From contig JAOZKS010000028.1 of the NCBI GenBank assembly GCA_029935255.1, positions 1-14,382 of the forward strand: a stretch of 14,382 bases of DNA. The letters are read 5' to 3'. Below the pieces are notes generated by a model. That model had not been told where the DNA came from. It did not search any database and saw only the letters and a list, made by a program, of their open reading frames with translations. The DNA comes from Pontiella sp. (GTDB lineage: Bacteria > Verrucomicrobiota > Kiritimatiellia > Kiritimatiellales > Pontiellaceae). Position 1 is the first letter of the stretch, and each line of letters begins with the position of its first letter. Both the position numbers and the translations under genes were made by a program. Of the stretch, positions 1 through 9,056 are shown in pieces.

Positions 1-790
1 ACATTTCGCGGCTGTCGATGTAGATGCGGTCGATGTCTTCGGTGAGGTAGTCGCGCACCACGCGCTCGGCGAGGTTGGGCTCGCTGTAGAGGGTGCAGGG
101 GGCGGGTGTGTTTTTCATGCCGTACTCGATATCGTTCCAGATTTCAAACAGGGTCCGGGCGTCGCGCACGAAACTGGTTTTTTTCGTGCCGGAGCCAGCC
201 GTACGGACAATCAGTCCGATGTTTTCCGGAATAGGCAGGCGCGATAATACCTTCTTGAGGCGGTTGCGTTCTTTCACATCCTCGATTTTACGTGAAATCC
301 CTTTGAGATGCGTGCCGGGCATCATGACCAGGAAGCGACCGGGGATACTCAGGTTCGCGGTCACACGCGGGCCTTTGGTTCCAATGGCATCCTTGGTGAC
401 CTGCACGATGATCTCGGCTCCCACCGGAAAGATTTTCTGCATTTCGCCGGGCTTGTATTTCTTGCGGCGGCGGGTGGAACTTTTGGCGCGAACGCCTTCT
501 TCGCGCTCCAGACGGGCGGCATCTTCGGGGATCATATCCCAGTAGTGGATGAAGGCATTCTTCTTGAGGCCAACATCCACAAATGCGGCCTGCAGCCCGT
601 CTTCGAGATTCTGTATCTTCCCTTTGAAGATACTCCCGACGATGCGGTTGTCTTCCTGGCGCTCGATGTGGAAATTATCCAAGCGCCCATCTTCCAGCAC
701 GGCTACACGCGTTTCGAGCGACTCGATGTTGATCAAGATCTCTTTACTCTCGCGCTTCCGTCCGCCGATATTTTTCAGTTTCTTAAGCAT
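1..790 (-). CDS. rng: Ribonuclease E/G family endoribonuclease, 5' part (runs off the left edge)
   Basis: This is the first 263 codons of an RNase E/G, an endonuclease that processes rRNA and decays mRNA. The first residues are a basic leader of about 17 residues, followed by the family opening (ILINIESLETRVAVLEDG, 18-35) and HIERQ (41-45). An S1 RNA-binding fold follows (VGSIFKGKIQNLEDGLQAAF, 51-70, then VDVGLKKNAFIH). Inside it is an Arg/Lys-rich insert at about 95-115. The family block with GTKGPRVT (137-144) and LSIPGRFLVMMPG (147-159) follows, then IGLIVRTAG (191-199). The catalytic aspartates and the zinc-link cysteines lie beyond the window. The ATG has a good ribosome site (GGAG, 7 bases upstream), 11 bases after the rodA stop. 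The position after mreBCD resembles the mreBCD-rng order of proteobacteria. RNase E and RNase G cannot be told apart without the C-terminus; the short start without an extension fits either. Confidence 0.9.
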   Translation of the reverse strand, partial: MLKKLKNIGGRKRESKEILINIESLETRVAVLEDGRLDNFHIERQEDNRIVGSIFKGKIQNLEDGLQAAFVDVGLKKNAFIHYWDMIPEDAARLEREEGVRAKSSTRRRKKYKPGEMQKIFPVGAEIIVQVTKDAIGTKGPRVTANLSIPGRFLVMMPGTHLKGISRKIEDVKERNRLKKVLSRLPIPENIGLIVRTAGSGTKKTSFVRDARTLFEIWNDIEYGMKNTPAPCTLYSEPNLAERVVRDYLTEDIDRIYIDSREM

Positions 791-801
791 TCGTTTTCTC
801 C

Positions 802-1965
802 TTATCTAATTCTTCGACGCTGGTACACGCTTTGCACCAGCCCCAGTGCGATCATGGTACTTACCATGAACGAGCCGCCGTAGCTCATCAGAGGCAACGG
901 CAGTCCCGTAATCGGCAGAATGCCGATCGTCATCGCAATATTTATAAACACATGACAGAACAACATAACGCCGATTCCCAGCGCCATGAGCCGCCCAAAC
1001 TCTTCGCGGGATCTCACCGAGACCCGCATACATCTTCCTAACAACAGTGCGTAGAGCGCGATGATCAGCGCCCCGCCCATAAATCCTTTCTCTTCCGCAA
1101 TGACGCAGAAGATAAAATCGGTGGGTGCAACCGTCCGGGGCAGAAAGCCCAGGATATTTTGCGTCCCCTTTAAATAGCCTTTTCCATGCAACCCGCCGGA
1201 GCCCACCGCAATCTGCGATTGCAATTTATTCCAGCCCGCATCGGCCAAGTCGTGATCCTTCGTGAGGAACACTTTGATGCGCCCCTTTTGGTAGTCCTCA
1301 AGGAACGGCATGCTTGGCAAAACCGCCCACTCTCCGCCCTCTTCGCCTTCGGCCGGTTTTTCATGCACGATCCAAAAACAAATCCCGACCACCACCAGCA
1401 GCACTACCGCAAGGCCAATCAACAGCAACTTTCGTTGAACCCCCATATAAAGCATGATTGCCAGCGAGATCGGGGCAAGGGTGAGCGAGGTACTCAGATC
1501 CGGTTCGGCGGCTATTAACAGGAAGGGAATCCCAACAATCGCCACACAGATAAAGAACGTATTCCAAGCCTCCATATCCCGCCCCGGTGCGGCAAGATAG
1601 GCCGAAAGCGTAACCACCGCCGCAATCTTGGCGAGCTCCGAAGGCTGAAGCGTGAACAGTGGAAACGGAATCCAGCGGTGCGATCCGTTGACCTTCGGGA
1701 ACACAAACACCAACAGGAGCAGAACAATGGCCACGCCATAGATCCACCACGCAAATGCGGCCAGCTGCTTATAGTCGAACCAAACCAACGCCGCGTAGGC
1801 ACCCAGGCCCATCCCGGCGAAAACCAGCTGCTTGGCCCAGTTGGAGCCGAAAACCTCATCCGACTTAAACTGCGCGCTGTAGATAAACACCGCGCTCAAC
1901 CCGATCAGAATCAGGATGGTTCCAAGCATCGTCCAGTCGAGGCGTTTGAGGATGAAGCCGTTCAT
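802..1965 (-). CDS. mrdB: Rod-shape peptidoglycan glycosyltransferase RodA (SEDS family)
   Basis: RodA polymerises lipid II into glycan strands for side-wall growth, working as a pair with PBP2 in the inner membrane. The 387-residue protein is close to the usual family length and has about ten hydrophobic segments. SEDS landmarks are visible: HRWI with PFTLQPSELAK-like context (96-113), AEPDLSTSL (153-161), the large periplasmic loop with GRIKVFL (228-234) and GWNKLQSQIAVGSGG (244-258), LP..TDFIF (275-286) and AEEKGF (290-295), and PLPLMSYGGS near the C-terminus. The ATG overlaps the PBP2 stop by four bases (ATGA) and is preceded by a strong GGAGGAGGG, so the two are translationally coupled. 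It is followed closely by the RNase E/G gene. FtsW is the alternative SEDS protein, but the neighbours make RodA very likely. Confidence 0.95.
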   Translation of the reverse strand: MNGFILKRLDWTMLGTILILIGLSAVFIYSAQFKSDEVFGSNWAKQLVFAGMGLGAYAALVWFDYKQLAAFAWWIYGVAIVLLLLVFVFPKVNGSHRWIPFPLFTLQPSELAKIAAVVTLSAYLAAPGRDMEAWNTFFICVAIVGIPFLLIAAEPDLSTSLTLAPISLAIMLYMGVQRKLLLIGLAVVLLVVVGICFWIVHEKPAEGEEGGEWAVLPSMPFLEDYQKGRIKVFLTKDHDLADAGWNKLQSQIAVGSGGLHGKGYLKGTQNILGFLPRTVAPTDFIFCVIAEEKGFMGGALIIALYALLLGRCMRVSVRSREEFGRLMALGIGVMLFCHVFINIAMTIGILPITGLPLPLMSYGGSFMVSTMIALGLVQSVYQRRRIR

Positions 1966-4139
1966 CCCTCCTCCTTTGCCAACGTTCCATCGTACTCAAA
2001 AATCTTTTGATACAGTGCGCTCAACCGCGGGCCGACTGTATTGCCGCCGGACACCCCATCCTCCACAATCATCGCCACGGCATAGCGCGGAAAATCGAAC
2101 GGCGCATAGGAAATCATCCAGGTATGCACGCGGGTTTCGACTTCGCCATTCACCTTTTTACGGTACTCGGCGGACCCCGTTTTCCCGGCAATTTCAATCC
2201 CCGGAACACGGGCCTTCTTTGCCGTGCCATCGGGGTGCATCACCACATCGTACATTCCTCCGCGAACCAGTTCAAATGCTTCGATGGGCACATCAAGGCG
2301 CCGGATGGCCCACGTGGGGTTCTCCAGGTATTCCTTTTCCGGCGAGGTTCTCCATTTTTGCACGAGGCGCGGGCGGTAGAGTATTCCCCCATTAGCGATG
2401 GTTGCGGCGACCATGGCCATTTGCAACGGACTGACCGTGATGGCCCCCTGCCCGATCGCCATGTTGCATAGGTCAATCGCGTTGACTGAAGTGGCCGGTA
2501 GATTTCCATATTTCAAGTCCTTCGGCGCAGGATACTCTTCCAGATCCGGAAAGAGTCCGGCATATTGCCCCAGGCCAAACTGCTCCGCCATGTCATGGAT
2601 CGGGGCATACCCCATCTCCTGCGCCATCTCGAACATGTAGACATTGCAAGAGCGCATCAGCGCTTCGCGCAGGCTGATCTTACCGTGGTTGCTGCCGCGG
2701 CGATGAACCCAGCAACGCATCTTCCGCTTGCCCACGTGGTATGGATTGGTGCACTCGTGAATCGTCTTCCCATAGTCTGGATTTTCTTTCAGCACCCCGA
2801 GGGCGACCACCGGCTTGAAGGTACTGCCCGGCGGATACTGCCCATACACCGCCCGGTGATAGGTTCGAGCGGAGGTATCCTTGAGCAAGCTCTGCCGATA
2901 AACCTTCGAGTCCATGTAGGCATTGGGATCAAAAGACGGAGCGCTCACCATGGCCAGCACATCCCCGTTGTTGGGATCGAGCACCACCACCGCACCGCGC
3001 ACCGGGACACCGAAATCCTCGCCATTCTGCCGCATCATCAATGCTTCCTTGGCAAACCGCTGGATATTGGCATCGATCGTCAGTTGGAGGTCGCCACCGG
3101 GTTGCGAGGGCTTGTTTTGAAGATCGCGGTAGTGGAAGCCCGAAACATCGATTTGGACCAACTGGCTTCCCGGCTTCCCTTCAAGCAAATCGTTGTATTT
3201 AACTTCCAATCCCTTCACCCCTTCGATGCCGCGCAGGTCGAAGTGGATGTGTTTTTCTTCCTCCTGCTCCTCTTTCTTGATGGCATCGGCCTCAAGGGTG
3301 AAGCCGATCAGGTGCGCGAAGTTTTCGCCCTCGGGATAGTGGCGGTCGGCTTGGTAATAGATATCGGTTCCCGCCAACCCCGAGCAGGTGTCCGCCCAGC
3401 GCGACATCGTCCACTCGTTGATATTTTCCCACGCCAACAGCGGCAACGGACGGCGGGCAAAAATGTGATCCTTAATATTCCGGAACCCAATCTGCTTCTT
3501 AATGCCAATACGCTCCGAAATTTCATACACAAGCTCCAGCGTATTCGCCGCCGTGGTGGTTCCTCGTTCTACGAGCTCACCCGTATGCAGCACAATGGAA
3601 CGGCCTTCGACCGGATAGCCCAAATCCAGCCCCGCGATTTTTTTCCTTTTACGGGATCCCTTGGCGGGAGCGGTCCATTCTTCGAAGGCCCGCCGCCATT
3701 TGGCCAGCGTTGCATCATCCAGGTTTTCCCAAGCCACCAGCGGCTCGGTGGGCGTGAGTTTAAGATGCCGCTTGATGTCTCGGTAGGATACATCCGGTTC
3801 AATCTCGACCCCGACGCGCACCCAGACTTCATGAAGCAGCTCCAGTGTATTGGCCACCTTCGAGCGGGGGGCGCGCAGTTCTTCGGTATAAATCGCGATG
3901 CAATAGTTCGGGACGCTATCGGCGAGGCAAACGCCTTTGGAATCGTAGATCTTCCCGCGAACGGCGGGCAGGCGGACGCGGCGGACGCTCTGGCTGAGAA
4001 AGACTTCCTCGAATCCGCTCTGACGCGGGCCCTGCAGCTTCCACAGTTCGGAAACCAGCACGCCCATGCCCAGCAGCATCACGGCGGATACGACCCAGAT
4101 GACCAGCAGGCTTTCGGATTTTTGACGGCGCACCTTCAT
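1962..4139 (-). CDS. mrdA: Penicillin-binding protein 2 (elongasome transpeptidase) with duplicated head module
   Basis: Class B PBP that cross-links new side-wall peptidoglycan with RodA. Numbered from the ATG at 4139 (725 residues): one N-terminal membrane anchor (about 9-28), the pedestal/head region (about 50-340), then the transpeptidase domain with all three active-site motifs: STFK (serine 439, lysine 442), SCN (497-499) and KTG (653-655). It is about 90 residues longer than the E. coli protein. The excess is explained by two related blocks at about 69-169 and 170-270. They share NTLEL (97 and 199), a T-x-E-L strand end (85-88 and 186-189) and AWEN (136 and 236), at roughly one third identity. 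The frame can also open at TTG 4145, which has a GGGGG run at better spacing. I prefer the ATG because it gives the same 4-base ATGA overlap with mreD as other junctions in this operon. Confidence 0.94.
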   Translation of the reverse strand: MKVRRQKSESLLVIWVVSAVMLLGMGVLVSELWKLQGPRQSGFEEVFLSQSVRRVRLPAVRGKIYDSKGVCLADSVPNYCIAIYTEELRAPRSKVANTLELLHEVWVRVGVEIEPDVSYRDIKRHLKLTPTEPLVAWENLDDATLAKWRRAFEEWTAPAKGSRKRKKIAGLDLGYPVEGRSIVLHTGELVERGTTTAANTLELVYEISERIGIKKQIGFRNIKDHIFARRPLPLLAWENINEWTMSRWADTCSGLAGTDIYYQADRHYPEGENFAHLIGFTLEADAIKKEEQEEEKHIHFDLRGIEGVKGLEVKYNDLLEGKPGSQLVQIDVSGFHYRDLQNKPSQPGGDLQLTIDANIQRFAKEALMMRQNGEDFGVPVRGAVVVLDPNNGDVLAMVSAPSFDPNAYMDSKVYRQSLLKDTSARTYHRAVYGQYPPGSTFKPVVALGVLKENPDYGKTIHECTNPYHVGKRKMRCWVHRRGSNHGKISLREALMRSCNVYMFEMAQEMGYAPIHDMAEQFGLGQYAGLFPDLEEYPAPKDLKYGNLPATSVNAIDLCNMAIGQGAITVSPLQMAMVAATIANGGILYRPRLVQKWRTSPEKEYLENPTWAIRRLDVPIEAFELVRGGMYDVVMHPDGTAKKARVPGIEIAGKTGSAEYRKKVNGEVETRVHTWMISYAPFDFPRYAVAMIVEDGVSGGNTVGPRLSALYQKIFEYDGTLAKEEG

Positions 4140-4645
4140 TGCCAACCGTACCCCCTGCGTTTCGGGAGGATGGACTCCAATTTGTTCATGGCCAAGGAGA
4201 CCAGCGGAAGTGTCGCCATGCCCAGCACGCCGGAGCCCACGACCCGTAAAAAGGCAAACCCCAAATGGAACGGCCGCTGCCCGCTCACCGTGTAGATCAC
4301 GATGGCAATGAGCATGGCCAGCATTCCACCGAGTGCGCCGAAAATCATCTGCGTCACGGCGCCATCCACAAAAATTTCAAGCCGAACGCGATGCGCCAGC
4401 GTTCCGATGATCGGAAACGCAATCAAGGCCGGGCCGAAGCCCCCGAGGTCGAGGCCATCGTGCAGCAAGGCCGCCCAGAACACGGCAATCCACATGCCTC
4501 GTGGCGAACGGTGCAGGGCGTAGTAAAGGGCAAATGCCGCGAGAACCGGCGGCTTGATTCCTCCGAAGATTGGCCAGGCCGGTAAAAACAGCTGAACCAG
4601 CGCGCCCACCACGATGCCGCCAAACATGAGTACCCGCTTCTTCAT
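4136..4645 (-). CDS. mreD: Rod shape-determining membrane protein MreD
   Basis: Small integral membrane protein of the elongasome that links MreC to the wall-building enzymes. The 169-residue protein is of normal family length. It is made almost entirely of hydrophobic stretches (about 8-25, 32-45, 52-80, 95-117, 132-155) separated by short polar turns, with a basic C-terminal tail. MreD proteins are poorly conserved, so the call rests mainly on size, topology and its place between mreC and mrdA. The start ATG overlaps the mreC stop by four bases and has AAGGAG five bases upstream. The end overlaps the mrdA start in the same way. Confidence 0.9.
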   Translation of the reverse strand: MKKRVLMFGGIVVGALVQLFLPAWPIFGGIKPPVLAAFALYYALHRSPRGMWIAVFWAALLHDGLDLGGFGPALIAFPIIGTLAHRVRLEIFVDGAVTQMIFGALGGMLAMLIAIVIYTVSGQRPFHLGFAFLRVVGSGVLGMATLPLVSLAMNKLESILPKRRGYGWQ

Positions 4646-5481
4646 GGCGACTCCTTCGGGGAGGAGGTTGAAACGATAAATACATAGTCGAGCAGGCTTA
4701 CGGTGGCGCGCGGCGCGATTTCCGCATATTGAAACAACCCGGAATCGTTTTGATGCACCTTAACCACGCGACCAATCTGAACGCCTTTCGGGAAAACGCC
4801 GCCCTCGCCCGACAGCCCGGAGGTGACGACGTCGTCGCCGATCCGGATCTCGGCATCCTTGTCGATAAAATCAATACGGGCCATCGGCTGTCCCTTGAGG
4901 TTGGCGCCCTCTCCGCGCAGTAGGCCGAAGGAGTTGGCGCGCTCGATTTTCGCGGAAACGCGGAACGAGGGATCGGAGACCAAGAGCACTTCGCTGGTGT
5001 GCTTCGAAACCTCGATGGTCTTGCCCACCAGCCCGTCGGGACTGATGACGGCATGGTTTTCTTCAATCCCGTCGGCGCGGCCTTTCCCGATGCGAACCGC
5101 GTTCCACCACCCGCTGATATTGCGGCTGATGACATCGCATGGAATCATGGCAAGCGCCTGAGATTGGTGAAAGTCGAGGGCGCGCCTGAGACGCAGGTTT
5201 TCGATCTCGACATCGCCCAGCTTATTGAGTTCGGCCTGAAGCCGGACGAGTTCGTGGGAGAGTTCGCGGTTTTCTTCGACCGCGCCGCCTATGCCGCGTA
5301 TGGCCGAGACGGCCTCGGAGAGGCGTTGCCCAAGCCCGGACGTTCCGCGTTCGGCCGGAGCCATGACACCCCGGACGGCTCCCTTGCCCTTCAGCGAGAG
5401 CGAGGAAGGCAGAACAAACGCCACCACCAGCAGTAAGCCTGCGGCAGCGGTATAGACTAGTTTTCTGTTCCTAAAAATCAT
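4642..5481 (-). CDS. mreC: Rod shape-determining protein MreC
   Basis: Bitopic protein that assembles in the periplasm, binds the PBP2 pedestal and activates RodA-PBP2. The 279 residues are typical. A short cytoplasmic start (IFRNRKLVY) is followed by one membrane helix (about 9-29). A charged helical, probably coiled-coil stretch comes next (about 65-105, with the heptad-like ENRELSHELVRLQAELNKL). The two beta-barrel lobes of the family follow: GLVGKTIEVS (150-159), VLLVSDPSF (165-173), and the conserved DDVVTSGLSGEGGVFPKGVQIG (216-237, seen in two parts). It ends in VSLLDYVFIV. It lies 53 bases after mreB and overlaps mreD by ATGA. The ribosome site before ATG is GGGACGG, closer than usual. 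Confidence 0.95.
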   Translation of the reverse strand: MIFRNRKLVYTAAAGLLLVVAFVLPSSLSLKGKGAVRGVMAPAERGTSGLGQRLSEAVSAIRGIGGAVEENRELSHELVRLQAELNKLGDVEIENLRLRRALDFHQSQALAMIPCDVISRNISGWWNAVRIGKGRADGIEENHAVISPDGLVGKTIEVSKHTSEVLLVSDPSFRVSAKIERANSFGLLRGEGANLKGQPMARIDFIDKDAEIRIGDDVVTSGLSGEGGVFPKGVQIGRVVKVHQNDSGLFQYAEIAPRATVSLLDYVFIVSTSSPKESP

Positions 5482-5534
5482 CCGTCCCGATCCATCAGGG
5501 AGGAGAGGAGCAACAGCACATTTCGGGAGGAGGC

Positions 5535-6578
<1,044 letters not shown>

Positions 6579-6754
6579 TTAAAAAATGATTCAAATCAAA
6601 TCGCGACATCCTGAGACAAATGAGGTGTAGCGGTCAAGGGCAAAGCACCCCGTGTGCCATCATTTCCCCATATAAAAGAAGATGCAGGGCGTTTTGATCT
6701 ATAATCGCTATATTCGGCTGCGTGCCATCAGGCATGGCGGGAAGTTGAAGCAGG

Positions 6755-7237
6755 TTAGTCGATATACCCGAAAACATGGTTTCCAATGGTGCGCTTGCCT
6801 CGCAAGGAACTCGCCCACGAGGGGGTGACGAGGACGGGGTTGTAGAAATGCGTTAGAACCTTCCATTTCCGCGTGCTCGACATGAGCACCCAAGCGATTC
6901 CATAGCAATCGCTCCGGGCTTTAATGTCGGCGGGAAGAATGCCTTTGCCGGAGATGTAGAACTCGGGAACGGACTCGAGGTTGTTCCAGCAGGAGAACTG
7001 CTTATCTTTGAGGCAGATGTCCGTCAGGGCAGTATTCGAACGTCTGGCTCGGGTCTGAATAACGGCGGCAACGGCCATTTTTCCTTTGAAGGGTTCGCCC
7101 CGGGCTTCCGCATAAAGTGTATAGCTAATGATGCGCGCGGCGGTTTCGCTGAAAGGGTTCAGTTCATCGGAGCCCCTCGCGCTGGCAAGCGCGGGAAGAC
7201 CCAGCAAGGCCGTGGCCACCTCTCTTCGGGTACTCAT
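6755..7237 (-). CDS. Secreted SleB-type (Hydrolase_2) cell wall hydrolase
   Basis: Probable lytic enzyme of the SleB family, which cuts the glycan strand of peptidoglycan. The 160-residue protein has a short signal sequence containing a double arginine (STRREV, 2-7) and a hydrophobic core ending at LASA-RG (about 17-22); export by Tat or Sec is possible. The catalytic domain fills the rest. The family's acidic residue lies in LYAEARGEP (41-49, glutamate 44). It is followed by AVAAVIQTRA (55-64), FSCWNN (81-86), THFYNP (129-134), W141 and GNHVFGY (152-158). A good ribosome site (AGGAGA) precedes the ATG. It is on the same strand as mreB, 191 bases upstream, so a link to elongation is possible but not shown. 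Its spore-germination namesake says little about its job here. A phage-type endolysin origin is another option. Confidence 0.85.
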   Translation of the reverse strand: MSTRREVATALLGLPALASARGSDELNPFSETAARIISYTLYAEARGEPFKGKMAVAAVIQTRARRSNTALTDICLKDKQFSCWNNLESVPEFYISGKGILPADIKARSDCYGIAWVLMSSTRKWKVLTHFYNPVLVTPSWASSLRGKRTIGNHVFGYID

Positions 7238-7432
7238 ACTATTCGTCTCCTAAATTTAATCGTTTCTACGCACCCCGCCTCTTGGCTCCGCCGAAAAAAG
7301 GCACAAATCACATAGGCATATAAGGTCGCAAAGAGCCCCCTTGTTTGGAAGAAAAAACTCGCCAGCAACCGCTGGAAAATCCATCCTGCCGATGTTTTTC
7401 AAATGAACTCGGCACACCCATAAGGCGTCTCC

Positions 7433-9049
7433 ATGGAAGCACTTCATAATCTATTGCTCGACCAACCGCTCATCGCGCTCTTCGCAGTGATTGCAACCGG
7501 GCTTTTGTTCGGAAACGTAAAAGTGAAGGGCATCAACCTCGGCAGTTCCGGCGTATTGTTCACGGCATTGCTGGCGGGGCATCTGGGCTATTCCATTCCG
7601 GCAGGGATCGGTACGCTCGGGTTGGTGCTCTTCGTTTATTGCGTCGGCATCGGAGCCGGGGACCGCTTTTTTGCATCCTTCGCCCGCGAGGGAGCTAACC
7701 TAGCCAAACTTGCTGTGCTGATTGTCGCCCTCGGCGGCTTCGTCACTTGGACTTTTGCCAAACTGCTCGGGCTTCCGCCCGGGCTCGCCACCGGCATTTT
7801 TGCCGGTGCGCTGACCAGCACACCGGCCCTCGCAGCCGCAACGGAAGGCCTCATTGCGCAAGGCGGGTCGGAAGCCGTCAGTATCGGGTATGGTATCGCT
7901 TATCCCTTCGGCGTAATTGGTGTCGTCCTGTTTGTACAGGTGCTCCCTCGCATCTTGAAACTGGATCTCGATGCCATCAGCGCCAAAACCATGACCAACA
8001 CCGACAACCGGGTCGAGAATGTGCTCGTCGAAGTCACGAATCCCAACCTCTACGGAAAAAAAATATCCGAATCAGGCATCGCCAACTTCAATGCCTGCCA
8101 GATCTCCCGTGTTTTCGTGGACGACCGTCTCGTCCCGCTTAAATACGACGACTGCTTTGACGAAGGGCAAATCCTGCTGATCGTCGGTCGCCGCTCCGAA
8201 ATGACGATTGCCGTCGACTTTATCGGAACACGCAGCGACCGTAATCTTTTGCGGGACATTGAAAACGAACGGCAGGACCTCATCGTCACCTCAACCGCAT
8301 TTGTCGGCCAAAAAATGGGCAACATGGCCCCGCTGAGGAACTTTGGCGTCGTCGTCACGCGGATCAACCGCCTCGGCCTCACGTTTGTTCCCAATGCCAA
8401 AACCATTATCGAACGCCACGATCGGTTTACCTGCGTCGGGCGGACAGACGACCTCAAGAAATTTTCCACCGCCGTGGGGCACCGCTCCAGCGTAATCGAT
8501 ACCACCGACCTGCTTTCGCTTTCCGCCGGACTCACGCTGGGCATCATCGTGGGCCTGCTGCCCATTGGCCTGCCGGGTGCAAACCCGGTCACCCTGGGTC
8601 TGGCTGGCGGACCGCTTCTGGTTGCACTGATCCTCGGGCACTTCGGAAAAGTCGGGCGCATTGTGGGTTTCATTCCACGACCGACCCGCCTGCTCCTGCA
8701 GGAACTTGGGCTGGTCTTTTTCCTCGCCAATGCGGGCGTTCGCGGCGGAGGCATGCTCGTGGCCACCCTGCAGGAACACGGCTTCGCCCTCTTTGGCATG
8801 GGAATCTGCGTTTCCGCCCTGCCCCTGATTGTGGCCTGGCCCATCGCAACCAGGTTTTTCAAAATGAACGCCCTTCAAGCGCTCGGCGGGATTTGCGGCG
8901 GCATGACCTCCACACCGGCCCTCGGGGCCATCACGGCCAAAACCGACTCCACGGTTCCAATCGTCAGCTATGTCTCCGCCTACCCCGTCGCCCTCATCAT
9001 CATGATCGTCATCTCCAAAGTGCTGATCCAAATCATCAGCGTACTCTAA
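7433..9049 (+). CDS. AspT/YidE/YbjL-type transporter with two RCK_C domains
   Basis: Inner-membrane transporter of the aspartate:alanine exchanger family. The 538 residues show the family layout: a first membrane half (about 10-175), a cytoplasmic region with two RCK_C (TrkA-C-like) domains (about 192-265 and 275-350), and a second membrane half (about 357-538). The two halves repeat the same signature: GALTSTPAL (125-133) and GGMTSTPAL (489-497), each followed by a GY.IAYPFG or SYVSAYPVA helix start. This internal symmetry is the hallmark of the family. The substrate cannot be read from sequence: known members exchange aspartate for alanine or succinate, and many are uncharacterised. The ribosome site is a weak AAGG. 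It is divergent from the hydrolase gene (195 bases between them) and converges on the decarboxylase gene with only 7 bases between stop codons and no visible terminator hairpin there. Confidence 0.93.
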   Translation: MEALHNLLLDQPLIALFAVIATGLLFGNVKVKGINLGSSGVLFTALLAGHLGYSIPAGIGTLGLVLFVYCVGIGAGDRFFASFAREGANLAKLAVLIVALGGFVTWTFAKLLGLPPGLATGIFAGALTSTPALAAATEGLIAQGGSEAVSIGYGIAYPFGVIGVVLFVQVLPRILKLDLDAISAKTMTNTDNRVENVLVEVTNPNLYGKKISESGIANFNACQISRVFVDDRLVPLKYDDCFDEGQILLIVGRRSEMTIAVDFIGTRSDRNLLRDIENERQDLIVTSTAFVGQKMGNMAPLRNFGVVVTRINRLGLTFVPNAKTIIERHDRFTCVGRTDDLKKFSTAVGHRSSVIDTTDLLSLSAGLTLGIIVGLLPIGLPGANPVTLGLAGGPLLVALILGHFGKVGRIVGFIPRPTRLLLQELGLVFFLANAGVRGGGMLVATLQEHGFALFGMGICVSALPLIVAWPIATRFFKMNALQALGGICGGMTSTPALGAITAKTDSTVPIVSYVSAYPVALIIMIVISKVLIQIISVL

Positions 9050-9056
9050 AGTAAAC

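Noticed and set aside
308..883. A 191-codon open frame on the plus strand
   Set aside because: It lies opposite the RNase E/G gene and the end of rodA; a shadow of those genes.
2565..4295. A 576-codon open frame on the plus strand
   Set aside because: It is antisense to the well-supported PBP2 and mreD genes, has no family motif and arises from their codon pattern.
6609..6637. TTGACC as a -35 box for mreB
   Set aside because: The sequence 17 bases further on (TCAGGA) does not resemble a -10 box, so I do not call a promoter.
7256..7447. A 63-codon minus-strand frame between the hydrolase and the transporter
   Set aside because: It overlaps the transporter start, has no ribosome site and shows no family features.
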